A DNA stretch of 64,000 nucleotides, taken from the NCBI GenBank assembly GCA_963555705.1, contig OY743177.1, positions 310,001 to 374,000 of the forward strand, read 5' to 3'. Numbering within the stretch: position 1 is the stretch's first letter; every line of letters starts with the position of its first letter. Below, piece by piece: positions 9,781-24,935 of this stretch. The position numbers and the translations under genes are program-made. The stretch comes from Ligustrum vulgare. Taxonomy: Eukaryota; Streptophyta; Magnoliopsida; Lamiales; Oleaceae. The notes under the pieces are model-generated. The model was not told where the DNA came from. It saw nothing but the letters and a program-made list of their open reading frames with translations, and searched no databases.

Positions 9781-10573
9781 ATTCCATAAACCTGGAATGG
9801 TTATCTGTGTAGTCGGTCTATGTCTATGTGAAATTACAAATCATTGATTATATTATGACTTCACCATAACCGATAGATTATATATAGCGACATGGACTTA
9901 CCGAATCGTGATGATTACTGCTTAATTAGGATTTTCAAACAGATGCGATTTACTCTGCTCTTGTGAAAGAGTAGTACATATACTACTAGACGATTTGTGA
10001 TGTTATCTAACTTGTATATATAATTTATGTAATTCAGGTGTTGCTGGACTTAATCTGCTCTCCTATCAGAATTGTGCTATTAGTAAATTCCAGAACACAT
10101 GGTATCTCCAATTAAGGCTTGTGTGGAAATCTGAAACAAGATAAGGCCGACCTGTGTGTGTGTGTGTGAAGATAAAATCGCGTAATATGTGTGTGAAGAT
10201 AAAAGCAGATTTTGAAAACGAATTCTTGAACAGTAAAATAATCGATTCATGTGTGAACATGAGGGGGACATAATATGAACAGTATTTGACCTTACCCTCT
10301 TTTAAGACATGTGTATATATATATATAGGGGGGAAGGGGGATATAAAAAATCATGCTTTAAAACTTGATTCCAAATCTTTTGCTACGATGGAAATGGAAT
10401 ACAAAGGATTAAAGAAACATAGGTCCCAGCCAAAGTTTTTGTTAATTTTTTTTTTTTTTTATCTTTTTTTTTTTTTTTTTAAATCAAGTGGCAAATATAT
10501 ATAGATTTATAATATGGGGATCAAGCGTGGAGAAAGCTCCTACTACTCACAAAAAGCGAGCATGTATGGCTAA
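9781..10573. other. Non-coding DNA with simple repeats
   Basis: No supported gene. It holds a GT microsatellite (about 10151-10168), a TA run (about 10314-10327) and long T tracts (about 10447-10480). Confidence 0.6.
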
Positions 10574-11124
10574 TGTTGGGTTTTGACTTTTTAGCCAAAA
10601 ATATTTTGGATTTTTTTTTTTTTTTTTTGGTTAAAATGGTTAACTTGAAGATCAAGTTAATGGTGGGAGAAAAAGGAAATATTTTATTCAGGTTATTTTA
10701 TTTCAACAAGGAAACATCTTAGGGTACAAGTAATACAGGTTTTTGAGTTATGTTTACCTATAAATATGTGTGTTAAAGAGTCAATTAATTGTACATCAAG
10801 AGTGTCATATTGTGACCAAATAAAGAGAAAATTGTGATTTTTTCTTTGTAATTTGTTGGGAATTCTTTGTGGGATTATTCAAGGGATACAAACTTGTGAT
10901 AGATAATAGCTCGTTGTTAGTATTTTCTCTGTGATCTGTTGGATTGTGTTGGTGAGTGAAAGACTATATATTTATTTGTAACAATTTAATATATAGTGAA
11001 AAGTTTTGGTGATTCGAAATTTTTGCGTTGTTATTTATTTTCTTGTTTACTTATTTTATTTTGAACATATATAAAAGAGATGTTGTTGGTTAAAAAAGGG
11101 GAAATCAATGTATAATTCCCAACA
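10574..11124 (+). mobile_element. Candidate copia-type solo LTR (551 bp)
   Basis: Begins TGTTGGG and ends CCCAACA, perfect 7-bp inverted ends typical of copia LTRs, with a TATA-like CTATAAATATG near 10758. The sequence just after the end (attaattctatcagctt) resembles a decayed tRNA-Met primer site, so this may instead be a 5' LTR whose internal region is gone. Flanking pentamers gctaa/attaa do not match well. Confidence 0.4.
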
Positions 11125-11491
11125 ATTAATTCTATCAGCTTCATCACAAGTTGCATTAATTTTATACATTGAGTTCCTGAAAATAGTCCATCGGATAGAA
11201 TTTTTAAACGAGTGATGGAATAAATGAGTCTTAATTTCCATTTATGCATATCGTCCTAGGTCAAGAACTAGTTCTCTAGAACAAAAAAATGGATAAATTA
11301 TGAATTAATTATGTGTATTATAGGTATATATACACTTTTGTCAAATCAAATGGAGGGCTATTCTTACACAGATTAATATAAATAATTTTTTATTTGAAAA
11401 TATTCTAGTTCTAGCGTTACATGTGAACTCAATAATGTCATATAAATAATTTGTTCTACTAATAAAACAGATAATGTGAAACATCACCATG
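11125..11491. other. Non-coding DNA
   Basis: AT-rich. The short minus-strand ORFs here show no recognisable domain. It ends at the hAT target-site duplication. Confidence 0.5.
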
Positions 11492-11639
11492 GCCACATAC
11501 AGGGGCGGATCCCGGATTTCAAGTCTGTGCAGGCGAAAATTAAATGAGGTTGGGGGTGGGGGGGTGATGCCCCAAAAAAAATTTTGTCCTAGAAAAATTA
11601 AACCATATAGAGAAAACTTAATTTCACAAATGACAAATA

Positions 11640-12058
11640 AATAAATCTCAACTCAAATGAGGTACCTTAAAATCGTTCCTTGCGAGTTTTCATACTTTGA
11701 AATCGTTGTACAATAGCTTCATTATCAATCTTCAAAAATATATATTTCTCTACATAAACAACAAGGCTATCATTCATCCACTTATCACTCATTCGATTGC
11801 GTAATCTATCATTCACAATGCTCGTTGCAGAAAATACTCAACAAGGCTATCATTCATCCACTTATCACTCATTCGATTGCGCAATCTATCATTCACAATG
11901 CTCGTTGCAGAAAATACTCTCTCAATAGTAGTTGCAGCAGCCTGTAGAATAAGCGCCAAAATCAAAAGCTTATAAACCAATGGTTATACCTTATTTTTCT
12001 TTGTCATTACCAACTTTTCTGCAAGATCACCAAGGCCTTTCAATTCTTGAAATGCATT
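11640..12058 (-). pseudogene. hAT transposase, C-terminal dimerisation domain
   Basis: Continues the transposase on the far side of the solo LTR. On the minus strand it reads FQELKGLGDLAEKLV, then after a stop or frame break LLILALILQAAATTIERVFSA, the hallmark hAT dimerisation motif (cf. ERVFSA), then RLRNRMSDKWMNDSLVVY. The frame is broken by the stop near 11985 and by an 80-bp tandem duplication. Too short and broken to stand as an open frame of its own. Confidence 0.85.
11761..11920. repeat. 80-bp tandem duplication in the transposase C-terminus
   Basis: 11761-11840 is repeated at 11841-11920 with about two differences (gta/gca near 11802/11882 and the final base). It duplicates the codons around the ERVFSATSIVNDRLRN motif and shifts the frame, since 80 is not a multiple of 3. 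Confidence 0.92.
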
Positions 12059-14968
12059 TGTAGCGCCCCGAGTTCCGTATACCCGATTCACTACGTCATT
12101 TTCTGTCTAAATTTTTCGAATAATATTTTTGCGGAAGAAATAATTGAAATTCATTTTTGGCAACATTAAATAAACTGTAATGGCCGATAAAATTGAAAAC
12201 ATTTATGAAACCATTTGAAATAGTAAATCGAACCATTAATTTTGTAAAGAAATTGACAATGTCATAATTTCTCAAATAAATGAACTTCTCTAAATTATTC
12301 GATGTTTGGAAAATACGGAAATCATTAACGTCAAACTTTCAACCGTTTAACGATTATTGCCACCATCATTCATCGCTCGCCACCGTCTCCGAAATCTGCA
12401 AAACTGTTAAAAAGTAGGGTGGGTATTTCATGGGGGAAATACTCAGTAGACTCATCGCAAATTAATTTAATTTATAAGATGATTAAACACATAAATCCCG
12501 GCTCTTTATAAAACGGGCATTGATAGAGCTTCTTTATAAAACGACTCTTGATAAAACTCATATTGTGCATTACAGCACGGGACATATTTTGCAAATCATA
12601 GGCTCTTTGAAAATAGCTCTTTGAAAACAGCTCTTTGAAAACCATATACTTATAAAAACATTTTAATTATGCCAAGCATAATTTCTTTTGAAAGCATAAC
12701 ATAAGATAGGATTGAAATCCTCATAAACATAAGGAGACACAAGAACTTTACCGAACTTAGGTGGCAAGAATTCTTATGCATTAAAATCATAATAACAGTA
12801 AGTATACCAAAACATAATTCTTGAAATTCATAGGGATCATTTCCATCATAACATAGGGTAGGATCGAAATCCTCATAACCATATGAGACAGGAATTTTAC
12901 CGAACTTAGGTGGTAAATCCTCATAAACATATGGAAACACAGAATTCTACCGAACTTAGGTGGTAAGAATTCTTATGTGCATAGCAATGATCCAAAACAT
13001 ATAAAACATTTTCGTAAAAACATAGGGTATACTTACTTTTCATAAAAACATAAGGTATATTTACCTTTCATAAAACATACTTAATTTTCTTGAAAATTGA
13101 CTTTCACAAGTCACATGACATTTATATGAAATCATAATTTAAATCAATTAATAAGTGCGAGTCTACGCATTGTTCTTTCCATGAAAATACATTTTCATTT
13201 CCTTTCATAAAAATAACTCTTCACAAGTCACATGACATTTATATGAAATCATAATTTAAATCAATTAATAAGTGCGAGTCTACCTCAAATCCGACGAGTG
13301 TAAAGTTGAGCGGGAATGACTTCAATTTCTTTAAATTCTCCGTACGCTTCGTCTTAGCCAATAAGTCACTTTAGTCTATCGAATATATAGTTCAAAATGA
13401 TAAATTATAATTTGAGGACTAAATTTGATGTTTTGAAAGTCGAGAGACTAAAATGAATACTTTGAAAGTTGAGGGATTAAAATGAATACTTTTGATAGTT
13501 GAGGGACTAAAATGAATATTTTCAAAAGTTGGGATTTAAAATGAATATTTTGAAAGTTGAGGGACTAAAATAGATATTTTGAAAGTTGAGTCGGAAACTC
13601 AAAACAATAGGGTTGAAATAATATATTTTAAAACAATAGGGGCTGATTAAAACTCATTTAAAACTTAAGGGCTGAAATTGATAAGTTTAAAAGCTGAAAG
13701 GATTGAAATAAAACCTTTTGAAACTAAAAGGTACTGAATTGGATTGTTTTAAGACCATAGGGACTGATTTGAAACATTTCAAAACTTGGAGACTTTAAGT
13801 GCAAATTCTGAAAATTTAAAATATAATATCACAATTATTCTCTCACTTTCCTAAACAGAGAGAGAACACGCGAGAGAGAGAGAGAGGCGATTGGCGGAGG
13901 AGGCGACGCAGTGGCGATTCCGATCTTATACCGGCGGTTCGCCGGAGAAATACCGGCGCCGGGTGCAGTGAGGGATGAGGGTTCCGCTAGGCTAGGATTT
14001 GGGACTGATTGGGTACGTTTTTAAGGTGAAACCGGAACTAGAGTTCGCGGTTCTTCCGGCCAAAAGTCCGATTAAGATGGCGGCGATCGAGGTATGTAAT
14101 TGAGTATTTGATTTCCTGGTTTTTGTTTGTAGTGGAATTGGTCGTTGATTGTGGTAAGTAACTGGTTTTCAGATTTGATGTAGATGATTTAGAGACTGGT
14201 TTGTATGATCTTGCGTGTGAAGGTGGTATGGTTGCGGTGAACTTGAGGTAGTTGGGCGGCTCAGGCGATGAGTGCAGAGGGTGTTGATGATGATGATGAC
14301 TGGTTGGTACAGTGGGGATCATTGGTGATTGGCTATGGTGTTGCAGTTGGAAATCATACTGTTGAATTGGCTGATTCAGGGGTGATGTGCAGAGACATTT
14401 AGTTTGGCAGTCTGTTGGTGATATAGTGGGTTGAGTTTGATTTCTGAATGGTGATGAAGATGTATGCTTTCGGCAATTAAGGTGATGAAAATGATGATGT
14501 TGGAGAATATTAGATGTAAAGGTGGAATAAAATGTGGGTTGCCATGTGTGTGATGAATGATGAAGATTCTAATGGTATAAAGAGAGAATTGTGGTGGTGT
14601 TCAACCGAGATGGTAGTGATGATGAATGGAAAAGGAAAATAATTTAAAAAGAAAAAGAAAGAATAAAAATAATTAATGGGATACTAGCATAATTAGGCTA
14701 ATGTTTAATTTAAGATAATTAATTAGATATCTTTAATAATTTGGAATTTAAAATGATTTTGAAATAATACTTTGAATAAATAATTAAAATAACATAATTT
14801 TAGAAATTTGGATTTTAATTTAAAATCGAACAAATTCGATATTTCTTGACTTGGCTAGACGAATCCGTCGCGGCGTTAATTTCAAAACAATGAGTGAAAT
14901 AGTAGCGACACAATTTTCTAAATATTAAAAATAATTATAAAATTGCGTAAAAATTCTGAGTCGCTACA
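12059..14968 (-). mobile_element. Solo LTR of the LARD family (2.9 kb) inside the hAT element
   Basis: Starts TGTAGCGCCCC and ends GAGTCGCTACA, the reverse complement of the LARD LTR (4546-8065). A perfect 5-bp duplication GCATT flanks it (12054-12058 and 14969-14973). It cuts the hAT transposase between the central domain and the dimerisation domain. It is 0.6 kb shorter than the intact LTR and differs in the trinucleotide-rich part. A stretch of about 64 bp is repeated with a 116-bp period (13104 and 13220). Formed by LTR-LTR recombination that removed the internal region and one LTR. Confidence 0.93.
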
Positions 14969-16906
14969 GCATTTTTAGAGCGCATATCAAAAATATAAGT
15001 TTCAAGTTGATCATCAAGTGTGAGAAGATCAAATCTTGAAAAGTCTTCTTTGTAAAATTCCGCAAGTTGAATCAATCTTTTCTTATCGAAATCATAGAAT
15101 GAATTTTGTGGACATAAAAAAGTTACACAAAGGAGTAACTCTGCATTTACCTCTGAGAAACGATCATTCAACTCTTGAAGTTGCAAATCAATGATAGCAT
15201 AGAATAAATCTACACAGTAATGATATAAATTTGTCACTTCTGGTGGTGGATTACGTTGAGGACGACCACGATATCTTGATCTTTCAATTGTAATGCCTTT
15301 GACAACTTATTCGAAACTCCTAAGACTTTTTTCATCAAGTGTAGATTAAATGCAAAATCAAAAAAATGTATCAACTCCAATAAATTAAATGCCTCACTTT
15401 TTTTATCAGCAGAACTAGATTCATCTTCTGAAATAAATTCAATTACATCACCAACAGCAGAGAACATTGAAAGCAAACTGATCAAAGAATTATAATGTGA
15501 CCTCCAACGTATATCACCAGAACGTTGAAGAGTAGTTTCTTGATTAAGTTCCCGTTCACTTAAAGCACCGCCTTTCTCCAATGCCTCAACGATAAAGTCT
15601 GAATGTTTCTCTCTGAGCAAATCAGAACGTTTGCAAGATGCTCCAATGTCATTTACAACATCACCAACCACACGAAAGAAATTACATATTGGAATATTCT
15701 TCTTTGCCACAGCTATAAGAGCTAGCTGAAGTTGATGAGCAAAACAATGTATGTAAAGGCATATGAGTTCTCCTTCAAAATGAGTGCTTTCAGACCATTG
15801 AACTTACCTTGCATATTACTTGCCCCATCATAACCTTGTCCTTTCAACCTAGTTATGCTCAAATTACATATAGCGTATCAATTGCAGCCTTAAGTGATAT
15901 AGTTGTGGTACTGCTAACATGCTCAACCCCTATCAAACGTTCATTCACATGTCCACTACTATCCACATAACGTAGGACTACTGACATTTGCTCCTTTACT
16001 GATACATCACGAGATTCATCAATAAGAACAGAGAACAATGAATCGCCAACATCTTTGTTAATAACATTAATCGTTTCAATAGCACAAACACTCACTATAT
16101 CCTTCTGAATATCAAGAGATGTTAATTGACAATTTTTAGGAGCATTTCCCAATACCACAACTTTAATATCATTATTATGATTAACAAGAAATTGCAATTG
16201 AATTAGGAAGTTACCTAGATTGAGAGAACTTTCAGATTCATCATGGCCCCGAAATGATAACACTTGACGCAACAAAACTCTAACTCAATCAATTGATGCC
16301 TCAAGACGAATACGATAATCACTACGTGCATGTGTTGATTGCTTATGCAAAACCAAATGAATGTGTTGATCTTGATTCATCAATGCTTCACAACTCATTC
16401 GAGCTTTATTATGTTCGCTCTCATGCTTTCTCATATGAAGTCGAAATCTTTCTTTATTTTTTCAACATGTGAACCCTTCGCTTACAAAAGATTCACCTCC
16501 TCCTTGATTACCATGACTTGATTTGAAAAGATAACAGTACAAACAATATGCGGCATCTTTTCCTATACTGTACTCCAACCAATTACCAAATTCTTTGAAC
16601 CAGGAAGACTGGAATCGTCTAAATTGGGATGTTCCGAACTGTCTTTTGGGAATACATGATCTGAAGGTTGAGAAGCACCCTTCTGCAAATATGTTCTTCG
16701 AATTTGATCACGGATATTAATATTGTAATTTGAATTGGAATTCTTAATCCCGGATTGGTTGGAAGTTGTGCAAGATCAACATCCACTCTATTTCCATGAT
16801 CAGTGGGAAGTTGTGTAACATCAACATCCACTCTATTTGAAGTCCCCTCATCAACATTTTCTACAACTGAAAATTTTCCTTTAAAAAATCTATCTAAGGT
16901 CGACAT
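14969..16906 (-). pseudogene. hAT transposase, N-terminal and central parts
   Basis: Read right to left: an N-terminus from 16906 (MSTLDRFFKGK), an interrupted TTF/BED-like zinc-finger zone (about 16620-16430) with a CLYCYLF-type Cys pair, then 16275-15859 with the DUF4371 block (LFSVLIDESRDVSVKEQ, VVLRYVDSSGHV), then 15710-15234 and 15237-14969 covering the central domain. Joining requires several frame changes, and stops occur (for example near 16470 and 15720). It ends at the solo LTR in the codons FDMRSKNA. The protein would cut and re-insert the element as a dimer, but this copy cannot be active. Confidence 0.85.
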
Positions 16907-17734
16907 GATTTTTTCCTACATACCACAACTCCCAAATTAAAAAAAAAAAAAAAAAAAAAACTCAACAAATAACAATTACAAACCACAAATCTAAAATTAC
17001 GAAAATTCAAACAAAGTTAATCAAATATATTAAAAATACCCCCAAATGCCAAATCAGTATTATTTTCACAAACCTAATTAACGTAACATTTCAGTTTTTT
17101 AAACATTAGCCATCCAAGTTCCAACAATAATCAATATTTTGAAATCATTTTCAAGATAAAAATCCAATCGAGTCCATTACTTTAGTCCAACATATTGTTG
17201 TGTTGGCTAAGAGCATTCTGCATTCAATTGAAAAAACTTATAACATTTGCAAAATTGCAAAATCAAATGATAGAAATTATAAAATACTTTAAATAGGCAG
17301 GTGAGGTGATAACTGATAACAAATTAACAACCTTTTAACATTTGAACCCAAAAAAAAAAGGACAAGAAGGCGGAAGCACAGTAGAAACTTACATGTGGAG
17401 CAGCGGAAGGTTGAGGAAGTGGAATTGAGGGCAGAGCCGCAGAGGAAGTCGGACTGTGAATTTCATCGGTCGGAGCTTGGAGTCGGGCCGGCACTAGGCG
17501 GTTACGCAGGGATGATGGTCAGGCAGGCGACAGGCGAAGGTGAAGTTGGGGTGGTTGTTTGATGTTTTTTTGTCCAAGGGTTTCAGCTTCTTCGGCTTTT
17601 GGACTGTGTTTTCTTCTGTTTGAAAGTTTTAATTTTTTTTTCTCATTGGGCTAGCTTGGGCTGGGGCATCCCAAAAGTCTAGCACGGTCCATGGCCAGCG
17701 CTGGGCTTGGGCTGCCTCCGCCCCTGGCTACATA

Positions 17735-18090
17735 CAAAGGAATCCTTCTTAATTACGATAGCATATTGTAATTAAAAATAGTTCCATTATATTGCATCCT
17801 TGTTTGTCAATATAAAAAAGTGACATTACAATTGAATTAACTGTTTCGAAAGTAAAATTATAATTTATTTATTTTGTATAAATTAAATATTTATTCAACT
17901 AGACCCTAATTATTTTCTATAAATTGACCTTATCTTTCTAGAGATAACACTTCTTTTTTATTTGAAGACTTTAATTGACATTCACTTCTAGCTACGTAAG
18001 CTTGTACTACATATCTTGGCTGATTTATGATATATCAAGAATTTATGGCCTCGTAGAAATGTTCTGCTTCGAAAAAAAAATATGATTCAG
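17735..18090. other. Non-coding DNA, probable pseudogene intron
   Basis: AT-rich, no coding signal. It ends in a pyrimidine-poor but valid AG at 18089-18090, directly before the first TOL exon relic. Confidence 0.45.
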
Positions 18091-18175
18091 GTACTAGAGA
18101 CTCGTAGCTAAAATTGTGGGGAGAATGTGTTTTAGCATATTGTTGAATGAGATGGTCAAAATTGTGAAGAAAGCG
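18091..18175 (+). pseudogene. TOL-like: TOM1-LIKE (TOL) pseudogene, VHS exon piece 1
   Basis: Follows AG and reads VLETRS, stop, NCGENVF, stop, HIVE, then after a frame change NEMVKIVKKA, the order of the VHS-domain segment LLET...NCG...EMVKIVKKK in plant TOL proteins. TOL proteins are ESCRT-0-like ubiquitin receptors that sort membrane cargo to the vacuole. Two stops and one frameshift make it a relic. A GT (18176) follows. Confidence 0.7.
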
Positions 18176-18271
18176 GTGGTTCTTTTTTTCCCCCTAATGA
18201 TATCTTCATATTTTCTCCTAATTGAGATCCTAATACGCCTTTAATGTATTCCTTGAGTTATACTTTTGCAG

Positions 18272-18385
18272 TTGGATTTAAATGTAAGAGAGAAAATTTT
18301 AATATTGATAGATTCTGGGCAAGAAGCTTTAGGAGGACCTAGGGGAAGGTTTTCCCAGTACCATGCTGCCTACAACGAACTAAAG
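18272..18385 (+). pseudogene. TOL-like: TOL pseudogene, VHS exon piece 2
   Basis: Bounded by TTTTGCAG and AAG/GTGAAC, with an open frame [19 protein letters not shown] followed by [18 protein letters not shown]. This matches the end of the VHS domain in TOL proteins (the family normally reads VREKIL.LIDTWQEAFGG.RG.Y.QYYAAY.EL). The usual Trp of DTWQ is missing. The following acceptor near 18462 leads into a short unmatched tail. The next recognisable gene segment is 8 kb away, beyond several transposons. Confidence 0.82.
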
Positions 18386-18552
18386 GTGAACTACATTTCT
18401 TTATTTATTTCTCTTTCAGTATAGTTATTTTGTAACTTAACATCTATAACATTCTTCTTCAGAGAGAGGAGTTTGATGTTTATGAAGTCCATCTTACTTA
18501 GAATCTTCTCTATTTACTCAAATAGTATTCAATTTAGAAGATAAGCTTTTGG

Positions 18553-18681
18553 TGCAAGAATTTGCATTTTCTATCTGTATTGTATTTACAATCTATAAGG
18601 ATTCAATGCATGAAGATGAAAGATGAAATATATATACAAGGTGGCATCCAATGAAAATAGGACACCTAATCTAATTCTTCA
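18553..18681 (-). repeat. Probable 3' LTR of copia C (about 129 bp)
   Basis: On the minus strand it follows a purine tract (AGCTTGAGGGGGGA), starts TGAAGAATTAG, contains TTGTATATATATTTC as TATA-like box and ends AATTCTTGCA. No second copy is present to prove the limits. Confidence 0.5.
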
Positions 18682-18788
18682 TCCCCCCTCAAGCTGGTGC
18701 TTGGCGAAGATAAGATAAGCCCAACTTGGAGATTAAATCATGAAAATTGTGGGGCTGCAAATGCCTTGGTAAAAACATCTGCAACTTG

Positions 18789-22724
<3,936 letters not shown>

Positions 22725-22909
22725 CTATGTTATATCTGTGTATATGGGATTACAGGCACTAGTATCAATGATCCAAGACCCACAATTCAAATTATCAACC
22801 GAAGTAAAAACCAAATGTTTAGTGCAAATACCAAAATAATCATTCAGATGAGAAAATATCACTTGACTTTTACTGTCAACCAACATTTTCCTTTTAGCAT
22901 CTTCATTAG

Positions 22910-23698
22910 CTATTGCTGCACTATATCAGTAATGTTAGTTGATGTTGTCCTGTTCTTTGATTCCATCCCAACGACCTTGTCTTCAAAATCAAATGGTGAG
23001 TCTCCCATGTTCACCACATTGTTAATCACATTTCTTCCTCCAGAATCTTTGGCTCTTTGTTCTTTCAATGCCTTGTACCAATCCAGGTATCCATGGATTT
23101 TAAAACATATATCATTTGAATGTCCACCCACATTACAATGGTCACAATATGCTGTTTCCTTATCATAGTTATTGTATTTTCTATAGTTTCCCTTGCTAAC
23201 ACCAGTGTTTTCTTTACCAAAGTTGAATCTCCCTATCTAATTTCCTCTTCCTCTTCCTCTTCCATATCCATCATGCCTTAGTGTATTTCCTTTTACCATC
23301 GTGACAACATTTTTAGTAGTTTCTAGAAATTGAACATGCACTTCTCTCTATTTTTCAACCCTCGAAACCATAGAAGAGACCCTGTCAACCGAGGGTAATG
23401 GATCCATCACCAATACCTAATTTTTAATGTTATCATAGGTGTCATTCAATCCCATCAAAAATTGCATAAGCTCATTAAAAGAGGCCAAATCTGACACCTC
23501 CTTTGCAGCTTCACAGGCACAAATAGGAACAGACATTAAACACATAATTTCATCCCACAATTTCTTAAGTTTTGTATAATATTTTTCTACCGACGAAGAT
23601 CCTTGAGTCATGCTACAAAATTGATAATGATGATTAATAATTCTCCAAATAGATTGATATTTCATGTTTAAGCTAGAGTTATATAACTCAATGGTCAA
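22910..23698 (-). pseudogene. Copia C gag (N-terminally truncated)
   Basis: 23698-23417 matches the copia gag helical region (SVEKYYTKLKKLWDEI, LMQFLMGLNDTYDNI). 23131-22910 includes GGHSNDICFKIHGYLDWYKALK, the GH..C half of a zinc knuckle followed by the FKIHGYP-type box common in this lineage. The first roughly 100 residues of a normal gag are absent upstream. Confidence 0.8.
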
Positions 23699-23971
23699 TT
23701 TTATGATTTTTTTTTCGGATTAGTTGTTGATGAAAATTACACCTCCTCGAAATTTATATTAGTCTTTTGCCCAATATAGCTTGCCAGAAATTCAAAATGT
23801 AGGAGGGGCTTGCAAATGTTTAATTTGTGATGCTTGGTGCCTAAAACCCACATGATCAGCATGTTATATCTTCTTCATCTATTATTTCATTTTCCTTTAT
23901 TTTGAATAACTTACTTTCTCACACTTTTAAGTAAAAAAAATGTTAATTCTAAAACTAACTCCTGTTTATGG

Positions 23972-24312
23972 TAGTGTTCTAAAATGCGCAACGCGCGCCT
24001 CTCACGCGTCGCTTTGAAGAAAAGCTCGTTTCGAAGTTTTTTTTATCTAAAAAGCGCGCGCGAAGCGCGCAAAGTGCGTGCATAAGCACGCACAATGCGT
24101 GCCGAAGCGCTCTTAAGCGCGCACAATGCGCGCCCGATGCGCGTAGCTGCCCTTTTTTTCCGTTTTTTTTTTACTTGTTCAAATATGGGTAAAATTTAAA
24201 TCAAATATCTAGGAATTGAAAAACGCTTTTTAACGCTTACTTCTGCTTAAACTTCAAAAGCTTGACTCTTGGGCTCCACGCTTCGTCACGCTTCACGCTT
24301 TTTAGAACACTG
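23972..24312. mobile_element. hAT-type MITE (341 bp), CpG-rich
   Basis: Inverted ends TAGTGTTCTAAAA and (complement of the right end) CAGTGTTCTAAAA, with a perfect 8-bp duplication GTTTATGG at 23964-23971 and 24313-24320. The interior is strikingly rich in GCGC/CGCG and AAGCGC words. No coding capacity; it would need a hAT transposase in trans. Confidence 0.92.
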
Positions 24313-24372
24313 GTTTATGGTTATAATAAAAGACTTAAGAGTATTTTTTGCTAGGCTCAAGTGCATTAAACA

Positions 24373-24935
24373 TGTAATACCTAGGCCAGGAAAAACTTAA
24401 AAATTTGATATGTACTACTCATACCAATAAGGTGCACATTATTTTCCGGAAGCCCATCGTTATAAACTCTATAATTAAGTGTGTTTGGCTTGGAACAATT
24501 CTATAATAGATGATCCACTGTGAAATTTTCTCAGGAAGCATGCGAGTGAGGATAAAGCAATTTGAAAAGATCTAGTTGATACAATGGGGATAGTCGTCGG
24601 TCTATAAGGCAACCTGGATCATTATAAATGGTATCAGAAACGGTCGCCAGCCGGAAAACGCGAACTAAGTGCAATGCCATAGGGTGGGAACCACCTCTAG
24701 AATCTCAATGCCTGGCAACGAATCCTTAGATGGTTTAAGCGCGACGAAGACATCGCGAGTCTAATAGGGGTGATTGTAATACCTAGGCTAGGAAAAGCTT
24801 AAAATATTTCATATGTACTATTCATACCAACAAGGTATACATTCTTTTCCGAAAGCCCATCGTTAGAAACTCCATAGAGCAATTATATGATGGGTGACCC
24901 CCTAAGAAATTTTCTCGAGTGCATGCGAGTGAGGA
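24373..24935 (+). mobile_element. Cassandra-type TRIM with 5S-like LTRs
   Basis: LTR 1 (24373 to about 24627) and a truncated LTR 2 (24775 to about 24935) both start TGTAATACCTAGG and contain a 5S-rRNA-like segment (CATACCAA, GGAAGCCCATCG, AACTC, a TTAAGTGTGTTTGGC box). Between them are TGGTATCAGAAAC (24629, tRNA-Met primer site) and a purine tract (AATAGGGGTGAT, 24763-24774). This is the Cassandra architecture, a gene-less miniature retrotransposon whose LTRs use a 5S-type Pol III promoter. LTR 2 has lost about 90 bp from its 3' end. Mutations in the 5S-like boxes show an old copy. Confidence 0.9.

Larger units (their letters stand above)
11500..17726 (-). mobile_element. hAT DNA transposon, transposase on the minus strand, interrupted by a solo LTR
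   Basis: Terminal inverted repeats begin CAGGGGCGGATCC on the left and, on the complement of the right end, CAGGGGCGGAGGC, a common hAT terminus. The flanks carry an 8-bp duplication, gccacata (11492-11499) and gctacata (17727-17734), with one mismatch, the length expected for hAT. Inside is a broken transposase of the zinc-finger plus DUF4371 plus dimerisation type. A 2.9-kb solo LTR (12059-14968) lies within it, so the transposon itself is about 3.3 kb. The outermost right 150 bp is GC-rich and terminal-repeat-like. Confidence 0.9.

Noticed and set aside
11125..11129. TSD for the 10574-11124 candidate solo LTR
   Set aside because: gctaa and attaa share only the last three bases, so the duplication is not claimed.
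24400..24560. Possible 5S rRNA gene
   Set aside because: The similarity is partial and repeated in both LTRs of a Cassandra TRIM; the boxes are mutated and the ends are TG...-type LTR ends, so it is not an rRNA gene.
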